From Scandinavium manionii (GTDB lineage Bacteria > Pseudomonadota > Gammaproteobacteria > Enterobacterales > Enterobacteriaceae), in NCBI RefSeq assembly GCF_024764775.1, contig NZ_JALIGC010000037.1, positions 248,001 through 312,000 on the forward strand: DNA of 64,000 nt. Direction: 5' to 3'. This document shows, in pieces, positions 8,400 to 16,051 of this stretch (positions within the stretch are counted from its first letter, which is position 1; each line of letters opens with the position of its first letter). The notes under the pieces are model-generated. The model had not been told where the DNA came from. It was given only the letters and a program-made list of their open reading frames with translations, and ran no database searches. The translations under genes and the position numbers were made by a program.

Positions 8400-10442
8400 A
8401 TGACCAATCCATTACTGACGCCTTTCGAACTGCCTCCGTTTTCGAAAATCCAGCCTGAACACGTGGTTCCTGCGGTCACCAAAGCGCTGGACGACTGCCG
8501 CACCTCGGTAGAAAGTGTGGTGGCGCAAGGCGCGCCGTACAGCTGGGAAAATCTCTGTCAGCCGCTGGCGGAAGTGGACGACGTACTGGGCCGTATTTTC
8601 TCTCCGGTCAGCCACCTGAACTCCGTGAAAAACAGCCCGGAGCTGCGCGAAGCCTATGAGCAAACGCTGCCGCTGCTGTCCGAGTACAGCACCTGGGTCG
8701 GTCAGCATGAAGGGCTGTATCAGGCCTATCGCGATCTGCGCAATGGCGACCACTATGCGGGCCTCAACACCGCGCAGAAGAAAGCGGTGGATAACGCGCT
8801 GCGTGATTTTGAGCTGTCCGGGATTGGCCTGTCGAAAGAGAAACAGAAACGCTACGGCGAAATCGCCGCGCGCCTGTCAGAATTAGGCAACCAGTACAGC
8901 AACAACGTGCTCGATGCCACCATGGGCTGGACAAAGCTGATAACCGATGAAGCAGAGCTGGCCGGGATGCCGGAAAGCGCCTTGGCGGCGGCAAAAGCGC
9001 AGGCTGAAGCCAAAGAGCAGGAAGGGTATCTGCTAACGCTGGATATCCCAAGCTATCTGCCGGTGATGACCTATTGCGACAACCAGGCGCTGCGTGAAGA
9101 GATGTATCGCGCGTACACCACGCGTGCGTCCGACCAGGGCCCGAACGCCGGGAAATGGGACAACAGCCCGGTGATGGAAGAGATCCTCGCCCTGCGTCAC
9201 GAACTGGCTCAACTGCTGGGCTTCGAAAGCTACGCGGTTAAATCCCTCGCCACCAAAATGGCGGAAAACCCACAGCAGGTGCTCGATTTCCTGACCGATC
9301 TGGCGAAACGCGCCCGTCCACAGGGCGAGAAAGAGCTGGCCCAGCTGCGCGCCTACGCGAAAGCCGAATTTGGCGTGGACGATCTGCAACCGTGGGACAT
9401 CGCTTACTACAGCGAAAAACAAAAGCAGCATCTGTACAGCATCAGTGACGAACAGCTGCGTCCATACTTCCCTGAAAACAAAGCGGTTAACGGCCTGTTC
9501 GAAGTGGTGGAGCGTATTTACGGCATCACCGCCAAAGAGCGCACCGACATCGACGTATGGAACCCGGAAGTGCGCTTCTTCGAGCTATACGACGACAAGA
9601 ACGAACTGCGTGGCAGTTTCTATCTCGACCTCTACGCGCGCGAGCACAAACGCGGCGGGGCGTGGATGGACGACTGCGTGGGCCAGATGCGTAAAGCCGA
9701 TGGCTCGCTGCAAAAGCCAGTGGCCTATCTGACCTGTAACTTCAACCGTCCGGTGAGCGGCAAACCTGCGCTGTTCACCCACGATGAAGTGATCACCCTG
9801 TTCCACGAATTCGGTCACGGTCTACACCACATGCTGACCCGCATCGAAACCGCAGGTGTTTCGGGTATCAGCGGTGTGCCGTGGGATGCCGTCGAACTGC
9901 CGAGCCAGTTTATGGAAAACTGGTGCTGGGAGCCGGAGGCGCTGGCATTTATCTCTGGCCATTATGAAACTGGCGAACCGCTACCAAAAGAACTGCTGGA
10001 TAAAATGCTGGCGGCGAAAAACTACCAGGCGGCGATGTTTGTTCTGCGCCAGCTGGAGTTCGGTCTGTTCGATTTCCGTCTGCACGCCGAGTTTAAGCCG
10101 GAGCAGGGCGCGAAAATCCTCGATACGCTGGCTGAAATCAAGAAGCAGGTTTCCGTGGTGCCGGGTCCATCGTGGGGCCGTTTCCCACACGCCTTCAGCC
10201 ACATTTTCGCCGGCGGTTACGCGGCGGGTTACTACAGTTACCTGTGGGCCGACGTACTGGCAGCAGATGCATTCTCCCGCTTCGAAGAAGAAGGGATTTT
10301 CAACCGCGAAACCGGGCAGTCTTTCCTCGATAGCATCCTGAGCCGCGGCGGTTCAGAAGAGCCGATGACGCTGTTCAAACGCTTCCGTGGACGCGAACCA
10401 CAGTTGGACGCGATGCTTGAGCATTACGGCATCAAGGGCTAA
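8400..10442 (+). CDS. prlC: Oligopeptidase A
   Basis: Cytosolic zinc metallopeptidase of the M3 (thimet) family. It degrades short peptides, including cleaved signal peptides. ATG 8400 (MTNPLLTPFELPPF) gives 680 residues, identical in length to E. coli PrlC/OpdA; the frame is open further upstream, but that part overlaps the promoter. The zinc-binding HEFGH is at residues 469-473. The gene follows a sigma-32 promoter and lies 7 bp before rsmJ, so the two are probably co-transcribed. Confidence 0.97.
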   Translation: MTNPLLTPFELPPFSKIQPEHVVPAVTKALDDCRTSVESVVAQGAPYSWENLCQPLAEVDDVLGRIFSPVSHLNSVKNSPELREAYEQTLPLLSEYSTWVGQHEGLYQAYRDLRNGDHYAGLNTAQKKAVDNALRDFELSGIGLSKEKQKRYGEIAARLSELGNQYSNNVLDATMGWTKLITDEAELAGMPESALAAAKAQAEAKEQEGYLLTLDIPSYLPVMTYCDNQALREEMYRAYTTRASDQGPNAGKWDNSPVMEEILALRHELAQLLGFESYAVKSLATKMAENPQQVLDFLTDLAKRARPQGEKELAQLRAYAKAEFGVDDLQPWDIAYYSEKQKQHLYSISDEQLRPYFPENKAVNGLFEVVERIYGITAKERTDIDVWNPEVRFFELYDDKNELRGSFYLDLYAREHKRGGAWMDDCVGQMRKADGSLQKPVAYLTCNFNRPVSGKPALFTHDEVITLFHEFGHGLHHMLTRIETAGVSGISGVPWDAVELPSQFMENWCWEPEALAFISGHYETGEPLPKELLDKMLAAKNYQAAMFVLRQLEFGLFDFRLHAEFKPEQGAKILDTLAEIKKQVSVVPGPSWGRFPHAFSHIFAGGYAAGYYSYLWADVLAADAFSRFEEEGIFNRETGQSFLDSILSRGGSEEPMTLFKRFRGREPQLDAMLEHYGIKG

Positions 10443-10449
10443 TTGTTTC

Positions 10450-11202
10450 GTGAAAATCTGTTTAGTTGATGAATCAGGCGCCAGCGATGGCGCCTTATCT
10501 GTTCTGGCGACCCGCTGGGCGCTGGAGCACGATACAGACAACCTGATGGCGCTGGTATTAACCCCGGAGCATCTTGAATTACGTAAGCGCGATGAGCCAA
10601 AGCTTGGCGGCATCTTCGTGGATTTTGTCGGCGGCGCGATGGCGCATCGACGCAAATTCGGCGGTGGTCGTGGCGAAGCGGTGGCAAAAGCGGTTGGGGT
10701 GAAAGGCAGCTATCTGCCGGACGTCGTGGATGCGACGGCGGGGTTAGGCCGTGATGCGTTCGTGCTGGCATCCGTTGGCTGTCACGTGCGAATGCTGGAA
10801 CGTAATCCGGTGGTGGCGGCGCTGCTTGATGATGGTCTGGCACGCGGTTATGCCGACCCGGAAATCGGCGGCTGGCTGCAGGAGCGCTTGCAGCTCATTC
10901 ATGCGTCCAGCCTGACGGCGCTGACCGATATCACGCCGCGTCCGCAGGTGGTTTACCTCGACCCGATGTTTCCGCACAAGCAGAAAAGCGCGCTGGTGAA
11001 AAAGGAAATGCGGGTGTTTCAGTCGCTGGTGGGGCCGGATTTAGATGCCGATGGTTTGTTAGGGCCTGCGCAACAGCTGGCGATAAAGCGGGTCGTGGTG
11101 AAGCGCCCGGATTATGCGCCACCGTTAGCCGATGTCGCCACGCCAAATGCGGTGGCCACCAAAGGACACCGGTTTGATATTTATGCGGGGACACCGGAGT
11201 AG
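10450..11202 (+). CDS. rsmJ: 16S rRNA (guanine-1516-N2) methyltransferase
   Basis: SAM-dependent N2 methylation of G1516 in 16S rRNA. The GTG at 10450 (MKICLVDESGASDG) gives 250 residues, as in E. coli RsmJ (YhiQ). A SAM-binding VVDATAGLGRDAFVLAS motif and the catalytic-loop-like VYLDPMFPHK are present. It sits 7 bp after prlC. In E. coli dtpB (yhiP) separates rsmJ from uspA; here only a 50-bp REP-bearing gap is present. Confidence 0.95.
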   Translation: MKICLVDESGASDGALSVLATRWALEHDTDNLMALVLTPEHLELRKRDEPKLGGIFVDFVGGAMAHRRKFGGGRGEAVAKAVGVKGSYLPDVVDATAGLGRDAFVLASVGCHVRMLERNPVVAALLDDGLARGYADPEIGGWLQERLQLIHASSLTALTDITPRPQVVYLDPMFPHKQKSALVKKEMRVFQSLVGPDLDADGLLGPAQQLAIKRVVVKRPDYAPPLADVATPNAVATKGHRFDIYAGTPE

Positions 11203-11212
11203 AGAGGGGCGG

Positions 11213-11243
11213 GTAGGCCCGGCAAGCGGTAACGCCGCCGGGC
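11213..11243. repeat. REP element
   Basis: GTAGGCCCGGCAAGCG...CGCCGCCGGGC palindrome between the convergent rsmJ and uspA genes. It may act as a transcription or mRNA-decay boundary for both. Confidence 0.75.
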
Positions 11244-11252
11244 AATATAACC

Positions 11253-11690
11253 TTACTCGTCTTCTTCATCACGCAGCGGAACAATCAGCATATCCACATG
11301 CACGGTATTAATCAGCTGACGAGCAGACGACATCAGTTTGCTCCAGAAATCCTGATGATGACCGCACACCACCAAATCCATATCGTATTTCTTGATAGCG
11401 TCGACCAGAACCTGGCCGAGGTCACCGCTGCCGCTGAGGGTTTCTGTGATCGGATACCCGGCGTTGGTGGAAAGCTCGCTTAACGCGTGGTGAGTCTCCT
11501 CCGAGATGCGTTTCTGCATATCACCCAGATTGACATCGATCAGGCCGGTGTAGAGATCGGAGTAGTTCACATCGACATGAATCAGGGAAACTTTCGCGTT
11601 GTACGGGCGCGCCATAGAGACTGCTTTGTCGACCAGGACTTTGCTTTCCGGGGAGAGGTCAACCGCGATAAGAATGTGTTTGTAAGCCAT
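11253..11690 (-). CDS. uspA: Universal stress protein A
   Basis: Small cytoplasmic Usp-fold protein that accumulates on growth arrest and many stresses; its biochemical role is still unclear. 145 residues, almost identical to E. coli UspA (144) from MAYKHILIAVDLSPES to IVPLRDEED. It lacks the GxxG...S ATP-binding loop, as usual for UspA itself. AAGGAG lies 8 nt before the ATG. Monocistronic and divergent from uspB across an ERIC element. Confidence 0.97.
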   Translation of the reverse strand: MAYKHILIAVDLSPESKVLVDKAVSMARPYNAKVSLIHVDVNYSDLYTGLIDVNLGDMQKRISEETHHALSELSTNAGYPITETLSGSGDLGQVLVDAIKKYDMDLVVCGHHQDFWSKLMSSARQLINTVHVDMLIVPLRDEEDE

Positions 11691-11716
11691 AGTGTTACTC
11701 CTTCCTTAAGTCTGTG

Positions 11717-11913
11717 TATACCCGTCATACTTCAAGTTGCATGTGCGTTGGCTGCGTCCGCTCACCCCAGTCACTTACTTAAGTAAGCTCTTGGGGATGA
11801 ATGAGAGACATCCTGTCTCTCACCGGAGGCCAGCCTTTGGCTGGTCAAATTCGTTCCCGACGAATTTGTCTCAGCCTTGCCGCCTTCCTACAACTCGAAT
11901 TATTTTGGGTCTG
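11717..11913. repeat. ERIC (IRU) element with internal insertion
   Basis: The left part TATACCCGTCATACTTCAAG...CACCCCAGTCACTTACTTAAGTAAGCTCTTGGGGAT and the right part CTTGCCGCCTTCCTACAACTCGAATTATT are the two halves of an enterobacterial ERIC. The usual length is about 127 bp. Here about 70 extra bases, from about 11800 to 11875, interrupt it and themselves contain small inverted repeats (GAGAGACA/TGTCTCTC, AGCC/GGCT, AAATTCGT/ACGAATTT). It lies between uspA and uspB. Confidence 0.85.
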
Positions 11914-12055
11914 GTTATGAAATAGTGTAGACAACCCAACCTTAAAACGAGCCTCAAGTTACGTCAATGACCCTTGATCACCAATCAGTTAAACAAATAA
12001 TCGCGTTTTAACTATTGATAATGATTAACGATGTGGCAAAAAAATCAGCGAATCT

Positions 12056-12067
12056 CCTACACTATTA
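12056..12067 (+). promoter_or_regulatory. Candidate sigma-S type -10 element of uspB
   Basis: CCTACACTATTA resembles the RpoS extended -10 (kCTAyrCTTAA). It lies about 120 bp before the uspB ATG, giving a leader of similar length to that known for the RpoS-dependent uspB of E. coli. No strong -35 is present, which is acceptable for RpoS. This is a motif match only. Confidence 0.5.
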
Positions 12068-12188
12068 AAAGAGTCGGTCGGATAAGTTAATGTGACCGGG
12101 TTCTCACTCTTTCACTGACTGTCTGTTGAGTTTCGGGTTGCGGTAGTCCCGGAGGAAGTCTCCGTGGGCCGGTCGCCGGGGAGGAGCT

Positions 12189-12524
12189 ATGGTAAGCACT
12201 GTCGCACTGTTTTGGGCTTTGTGTATTGTGTGTGTGGTGAATATGGCGCGCTATTTCTCATCGTTGCGCGCGCTGCTGGTGGTGCTGCGTGGTTGCGATC
12301 CTTTACTCTATCAGTATGTGGATGGCGGAGGTTTTTTCACCTCCCACGGTCAGCCTGGAAAACAGGTGCGTCTGGTGTGGTATATCTACGCGCAGCGCTA
12401 CCGCGATCATCATGATGATGAGTTTATCCGCCGCTGTGAGCGTGTTCGCCGTCAGTTTGTATTAACCAGTGCACTGTGTGGCCTGGTCGTGATCAGCATG
12501 ATTGCTTTAATGATTTGGCACTGA
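12189..12524 (+). CDS. uspB: Universal stress protein B
   Basis: Inner-membrane protein of 111 residues, the same length as E. coli UspB and almost identical. One hydrophobic segment at the N-terminus (residues 3-22) and one at the C-terminus (about 92-109) flank a basic central region (QRYRDHHDDEFIRRCERVRRQF). It is needed for ethanol resistance in stationary phase in E. coli, under RpoS. GAGGAG lies just before the ATG. It is not related to UspA in fold despite its name. Confidence 0.95.
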   Translation: MVSTVALFWALCIVCVVNMARYFSSLRALLVVLRGCDPLLYQYVDGGGFFTSHGQPGKQVRLVWYIYAQRYRDHHDDEFIRRCERVRRQFVLTSALCGLVVISMIALMIWH

Positions 12525-12555
12525 GTGTTGTTCTGTAAAGTACAGGCATAAAAAA

Positions 12556-12577
12556 ACGGGTCAGTTTCCTGACCCGT
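12556..12577. terminator. Bidirectional terminator between uspB and pitA
   Basis: ACGGGTCAG (12556-12564), loop TTTC, CTGACCCGT (12569-12577). A run of A on the left and T on the right means it can stop both convergent genes. Confidence 0.9.
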
Positions 12578-12599
12578 TTTTGTCGTGCTTTCAGGCTAA

Positions 12600-14096
12600 T
12601 CAGATGAGCTTGAGGCTCAGCCAGTACAGTCCGCCAGAAAGAATAATCGCCGCTGGCAGAGTCAGAACCCACGCCATCAGGATGTTAGTCACGGTTTTGC
12701 GCTGCAAGCCGCCACCGTCAACGATCATCGTACCCGCAACGGAGGACGACAGAACGTGTGTGGTGGATACCGGCATCCCGGTGTAACTCGCCAGACCAAT
12801 CGACACCGCCGCGGTCATCTGCGCTGACATGCCCTGAGCATAGGTCATGCCTTTCTTACCGATTTTTTCGCCGATAGTGGTCGCCACGCGACGCCAGCCG
12901 ATCATTGTACCAATGCCCAGCGCCAGAGCGACGGCCATGATAATCCAGACTGGAGCGTACTCGATGGTGCTCAGCATATCGGTTTTAAGTTTCTTCAGCA
13001 GACGCTGATCGTCGTTGTTGACGTTCGGCAGCTTAGCGACTTTATCGGTGGTATCGGAGATGCACAGCAGGACGCGACGCATCTGGCTGCGCTGCTCAAC
13101 GCTCAACTTGTCGTAGCTCTCAATGTTCTCCAGCATACCTTTTACGCGGTTTAACGCACTCAGGGTATTCGCCGGATGGCAATGGAACTCAGCAGGCTGG
13201 GTAGCGCCAGGCTCCGGAGAGGGGATCAGCGGTTCAGCACTGGTCACTTTTGCCAGCAGATCAGGATGCTGCTGGAAATAGATTTCCACGTTGTTGACCG
13301 CATCACGGGTACGGGTGATTTCGTAGCCGGACGCATTCATGTTGACCACGAATCCAGCCGGTGCCACACCAATCAGTACCAGCATCACCAGACCAATGCC
13401 TTTCTGACCATCGTTCGCGCCGTGGGAGAATGCCACGCCAATTGCGGAGAGGATCAGGGCAATACGCGTCCAGAATGGCGGCTTTTTCTTACCGTCTTTC
13501 TTTTCACGCTCGGCCGGCGTGAGGTGGATACGCGCCTTTTTCTTGGTGTTGCTCCAGTAACGACGCAGCAGGAAAATCAGGCCACCGGCGACAACCAGAC
13601 CGACGATAGGCGAAATAATCAGTGAACCGAAGATCCCTATGACTTTCGGGATGTTCAGCGCGTCCACCACCGAGGTGCCGGTCATCAGCGCATTGGTTAA
13701 ACCAATACCGATAATGGCCCCGATCAGGGTGTGAGAGCTTGATGCCGGAAGGCCGAAATACCAGGTACCGAGGTTCCAGATAATCGCTGCCAACAGCATA
13801 GAGAAGACCATGGCGAGACCATGAGCAGAGCCCATATTCAGCAGCAAATCCGTTGGCAGCATATGCACAATCGCATAGGCTACGCTCAGACCGCCTAACA
13901 GTACGCCAAAGAAGTTGAAAATTGCCGCCATCGCCACCGCTAATTGCGAACGCATTGCGCGGGTGTAGATAACGGTCGCTACTGCGTTTGCGGTGTCGTG
14001 GAAGCCATTAATCGCTTCGTAAAACAACACAAATCCCAGAGCAAGCAATAACAAAAGCCCAGTATGCAAATCCAGGCCAGCAAACAAATGTAGCAT
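12600..14096 (-). CDS. pitA: Low-affinity inorganic phosphate (metal-phosphate) transporter
   Basis: Inner-membrane proton-coupled symporter of metal-phosphate complexes, the constitutive Pi uptake system; it also admits zinc and tellurite. Start MLHLFAGLDLHTGLL at 14096 gives 498 residues (499 in E. coli); an in-frame ATG at 14123 adds nine residues and has no better ribosome site. The family motifs NGFHDTANAVAT near the N-terminus, GANDGQKG in the middle and PVSTTHVLSSSVAGT near the C-terminus are all present, with about ten membrane segments around a hydrophilic loop near residues 230-350. Confidence 0.96.
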   Translation of the reverse strand: MLHLFAGLDLHTGLLLLLALGFVLFYEAINGFHDTANAVATVIYTRAMRSQLAVAMAAIFNFFGVLLGGLSVAYAIVHMLPTDLLLNMGSAHGLAMVFSMLLAAIIWNLGTWYFGLPASSSHTLIGAIIGIGLTNALMTGTSVVDALNIPKVIGIFGSLIISPIVGLVVAGGLIFLLRRYWSNTKKKARIHLTPAEREKKDGKKKPPFWTRIALILSAIGVAFSHGANDGQKGIGLVMLVLIGVAPAGFVVNMNASGYEITRTRDAVNNVEIYFQQHPDLLAKVTSAEPLIPSPEPGATQPAEFHCHPANTLSALNRVKGMLENIESYDKLSVEQRSQMRRVLLCISDTTDKVAKLPNVNNDDQRLLKKLKTDMLSTIEYAPVWIIMAVALALGIGTMIGWRRVATTIGEKIGKKGMTYAQGMSAQMTAAVSIGLASYTGMPVSTTHVLSSSVAGTMIVDGGGLQRKTVTNILMAWVLTLPAAIILSGGLYWLSLKLI

Positions 14097-14327
14097 AGGT
14101 ACGTTACGCCATTTTGAGGACATGAACGCGGCGCATTATCCAGGACAAACGCAGCGTGGGCAAAGAGAAATATAGACTTTTATTGATATTTGTTCACTGT
14201 CGTAAAAATAGCGTCGGTAATTACCCTATATGTTTCAAAGGCATGACCATATATGAAAAAATTCTTACTGGTCGTACCCAATAGGAAAATTTACACTTCC
14301 CGACATTCAAAACGAGAGGATAGGCGT

Positions 14328-15521
14328 GTGGAAAGGTTTGATGCCATTGTTGTCGGCGCAGGCGCGGCGGGAATGTTTTGTGCAGCGCAGGCGGGACAAG
14401 CGGGGGCGCGAGTGCTGCTTCTGGATAACGGCAAAAAGCCGGGCCGCAAGATTTTAATGTCCGGCGGCGGGCGCTGTAACTTCACCAATATGTACGTGGA
14501 ACCCACGGCATACCTCAGTCAGAACCCTCATTTCTGCAAATCGGCGCTGGCCCGCTACACCCAATGGGACTTCATCGAACTGGTCGGAAAGTACGGTATT
14601 GCATGGCATGAGAAAACCCTCGGCCAGCTGTTCTGTGACGATTCCGCCCAGCAGATTGTCGATATGCTGGTGGCGGAATGTGAAAAGGGCAACGTTACCA
14701 CGCGGCTGCGCACCGAGATTATTAGCGTCGAACGTGACGATGACGGCTACACCTTGCTGCTGAACGGCGACACGGTGACCGCGAAAAAGCTGGTGATCGC
14801 CAGCGGCGGGCTGTCGATGCCGGGCCTGGGCGCATCGCCGTTCGGCTATAAAATTGCCGAGCAGTTTGGGCTTAACGTCCTGCCGACGCGTGCGGGTCTG
14901 GTGCCGTTTACGCTGCACAAACCGCTGCTGGAACAACTGCAGGTGCTTTCCGGCGTTTCTGTGCCTGCGGTAATCACCGCGGATGACGGCACCGTTTTCC
15001 GCGAAAGTTTGCTGTTCACCCATCGCGGCTTGTCCGGCCCGGCGGTACTGCAAATTTCCAGCTACTGGCAGTCGGGAGAGTTTGTCAGCATTAACCTGCT
15101 GCCGGAGTGTGACCTCGAGGTATTCCTCGACGAACAGCGCAATGCACACCCGAACCAAACCCTGAAAAATACACTGGCGATGCAGTTACCAAAACGACTG
15201 GTGGAGTGTCTGCAACTGCTGGGGCAAATCCCGGACGTGCAGCTCAAGCAACTGAACAGCAAAGATCAGCAACAGCTGGTGGACACGCTTACTCGCTGGC
15301 GCGTACAGCCCAACGGCACCGAAGGATATCGTACTGCTGAAGTGACGCTGGGCGGGGTCGATACCAACGAACTGTCTTCGCGCACCATGGAAGCCCGCAA
15401 AGCGCCGGGGCTGTATTTCATCGGCGAAGTGATGGACGTCACCGGCTGGCTCGGCGGCTACAACTTCCAGTGGGCCTGGGCCTCAGCGTGGGCGTGTGCG
15501 CAGGCGCTGGTTGAAGCGTAA
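14328..15521 (+). CDS. yhiN: YhiN family FAD/NAD(P)-binding oxidoreductase
   Basis: Predicted flavoprotein of the HI0933/BaiN-like family; no reaction is established for YhiN. GTG 14328 (MERFDAIVVGAGAAG) with an AGAGGA ribosome site gives 397 residues (E. coli 400). An ATG at 14253 in the same frame would add 25 unrelated residues. Dinucleotide-binding GAGAAGMF is at the N-terminus, then GRKILMSGGGRCNFTN, and near the C-terminus TAEVTLGGVDT and GGYNFQWAWASAWA, all hallmarks of the family. Confidence 0.93.
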   Translation: MERFDAIVVGAGAAGMFCAAQAGQAGARVLLLDNGKKPGRKILMSGGGRCNFTNMYVEPTAYLSQNPHFCKSALARYTQWDFIELVGKYGIAWHEKTLGQLFCDDSAQQIVDMLVAECEKGNVTTRLRTEIISVERDDDGYTLLLNGDTVTAKKLVIASGGLSMPGLGASPFGYKIAEQFGLNVLPTRAGLVPFTLHKPLLEQLQVLSGVSVPAVITADDGTVFRESLLFTHRGLSGPAVLQISSYWQSGEFVSINLLPECDLEVFLDEQRNAHPNQTLKNTLAMQLPKRLVECLQLLGQIPDVQLKQLNSKDQQQLVDTLTRWRVQPNGTEGYRTAEVTLGGVDTNELSSRTMEARKAPGLYFIGEVMDVTGWLGGYNFQWAWASAWACAQALVEA

Positions 15522-15533
15522 ATCGTGGTGAAT

Positions 15534-15587
15534 CACGTTAACAGGGAATAACCAAACCGCACAAAATAATTCCCTGTTTTTAACGTG
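15534..15587 (+). terminator. Long inverted repeat: terminator or attenuator after yhiN
   Basis: CAGGGAAT (15542-15549) pairs with ATTCCCTG (15569-15576), which is followed directly by TTTTT, as in a rho-independent terminator. The stem can extend: CACGTTAA (15534-15541) with TTAACGTG (15580-15587). It lies 12 bp after yhiN and 10 bp before the first small ORF, so it could end yhiN or attenuate the small ORFs. Confidence 0.6.
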
Positions 15588-15597
15588 GGAATGTAAT

Positions 15598-15711
15598 ATG
15601 TCAAACTCTTTTAACAGCGCCTGGATGCAGACACAGAGAGCACATGAACATTTACGCGGTTGTTATAAGTACCTTTGCGGTGAAACTCTTGTTCTCGTTT
15701 GTCATCTATAA
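15598..15711 (+). CDS. Possible 37-residue leader ORF overlapping the next small ORF
   Basis: ATG 15598 opens a 37-codon frame (MSNSFNSAWMQTQRAHEHLR...VCHL) ending at 15711. A weak GTGGGA ribosome site lies 7 nt upstream. It overlaps the 59-codon ORF starting at 15644 by 68 nt in another frame, so translation through it could open or block the second start, as in mok/hok-type pairs. It is not hydrophobic overall. It could equally be a chance frame; comparison with related genomes would decide. Confidence 0.3.
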   Translation: MSNSFNSAWMQTQRAHEHLRGCYKYLCGETLVLVCHL

Positions 15712-15823
15712 GAAAAACAAACACGTTTTCAAACGAATGAGTCTACCTTCAAAAGGCGCAGTGATTGGCGGTGGATGGCTTGCCACCTACGGTCTCCTGC
15801 ACCTGATTAACGAAGTTATCTGA
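15644..15823 (+). CDS. Small membrane protein, 59 residues, unknown function
   Basis: ATG 15644 to TGA 15821. The protein begins MNIYAVVISTFAVKLLFSFV, then a basic turn (YKKNKHVFKRM) and a second glycine-rich hydrophobic stretch (GAVIGGGWLATYGLLHLI). That suggests two membrane helices with a positive loop. A strong terminator begins 20 bp after its stop codon, which supports a real transcription unit. The ribosome site (GAGAG) is close to the start and weak. Family not recognised; a regulatory small membrane protein or a toxin-like peptide are both possible. Confidence 0.55.
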   Translation: MNIYAVVISTFAVKLLFSFVIYKKNKHVFKRMSLPSKGAVIGGGWLATYGLLHLINEVI

Positions 15824-15842
15824 GTCAAAATTGTTTTAGAAA

Positions 15843-15867
15843 AGAGCCAGCGTCGTGCTGGCTCTTT
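15843..15867. terminator. Bidirectional terminator
   Basis: AAGAGCCAGC (15843-15852), loop GTCGT, GCTGGCTCTT (15858-15867), then TTTT on the plus side and TTTTCTAAAAC on the minus side. It serves the small ORF on the plus strand and whatever is read on the minus strand from 16.0 kb. Confidence 0.88.
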
Positions 15868-15879
15868 TTTATCGTTCTT

Positions 15880-15977
15880 CAGCCAATTTCCAGAAACGCC
15901 TGCGCAGTTTTGACGTAGATAATCAGCCCCGTGCCGTCCATCAGGCCGCAAATCAGCTGGCCCGTATCCGCTTCCTG
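15880..15977 (-). pseudogene. Possible remnant of a minus-strand gene
   Basis: A 32-codon open frame (QEADTGQLICGLMDGTGLII...AFLEIG, stop at 15880-15882) has codon use like real genes and ends just before a terminator that works on the minus strand. It has no start codon of its own: a stop precedes it, while a potential start (MARLLYKYKM, from 16008) lies in another frame. That pattern fits a small gene broken by a frameshift or a truncated gene end. Family not recognised; the call is tentative. Confidence 0.25.
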
Positions 15978-16051
15978 TCATCTTATATTTGTACAGAAGC
16001 CTCGCCATAACGAGACCGTTAAAATGAGTCTGGTTGAGACTGTATTTATAA

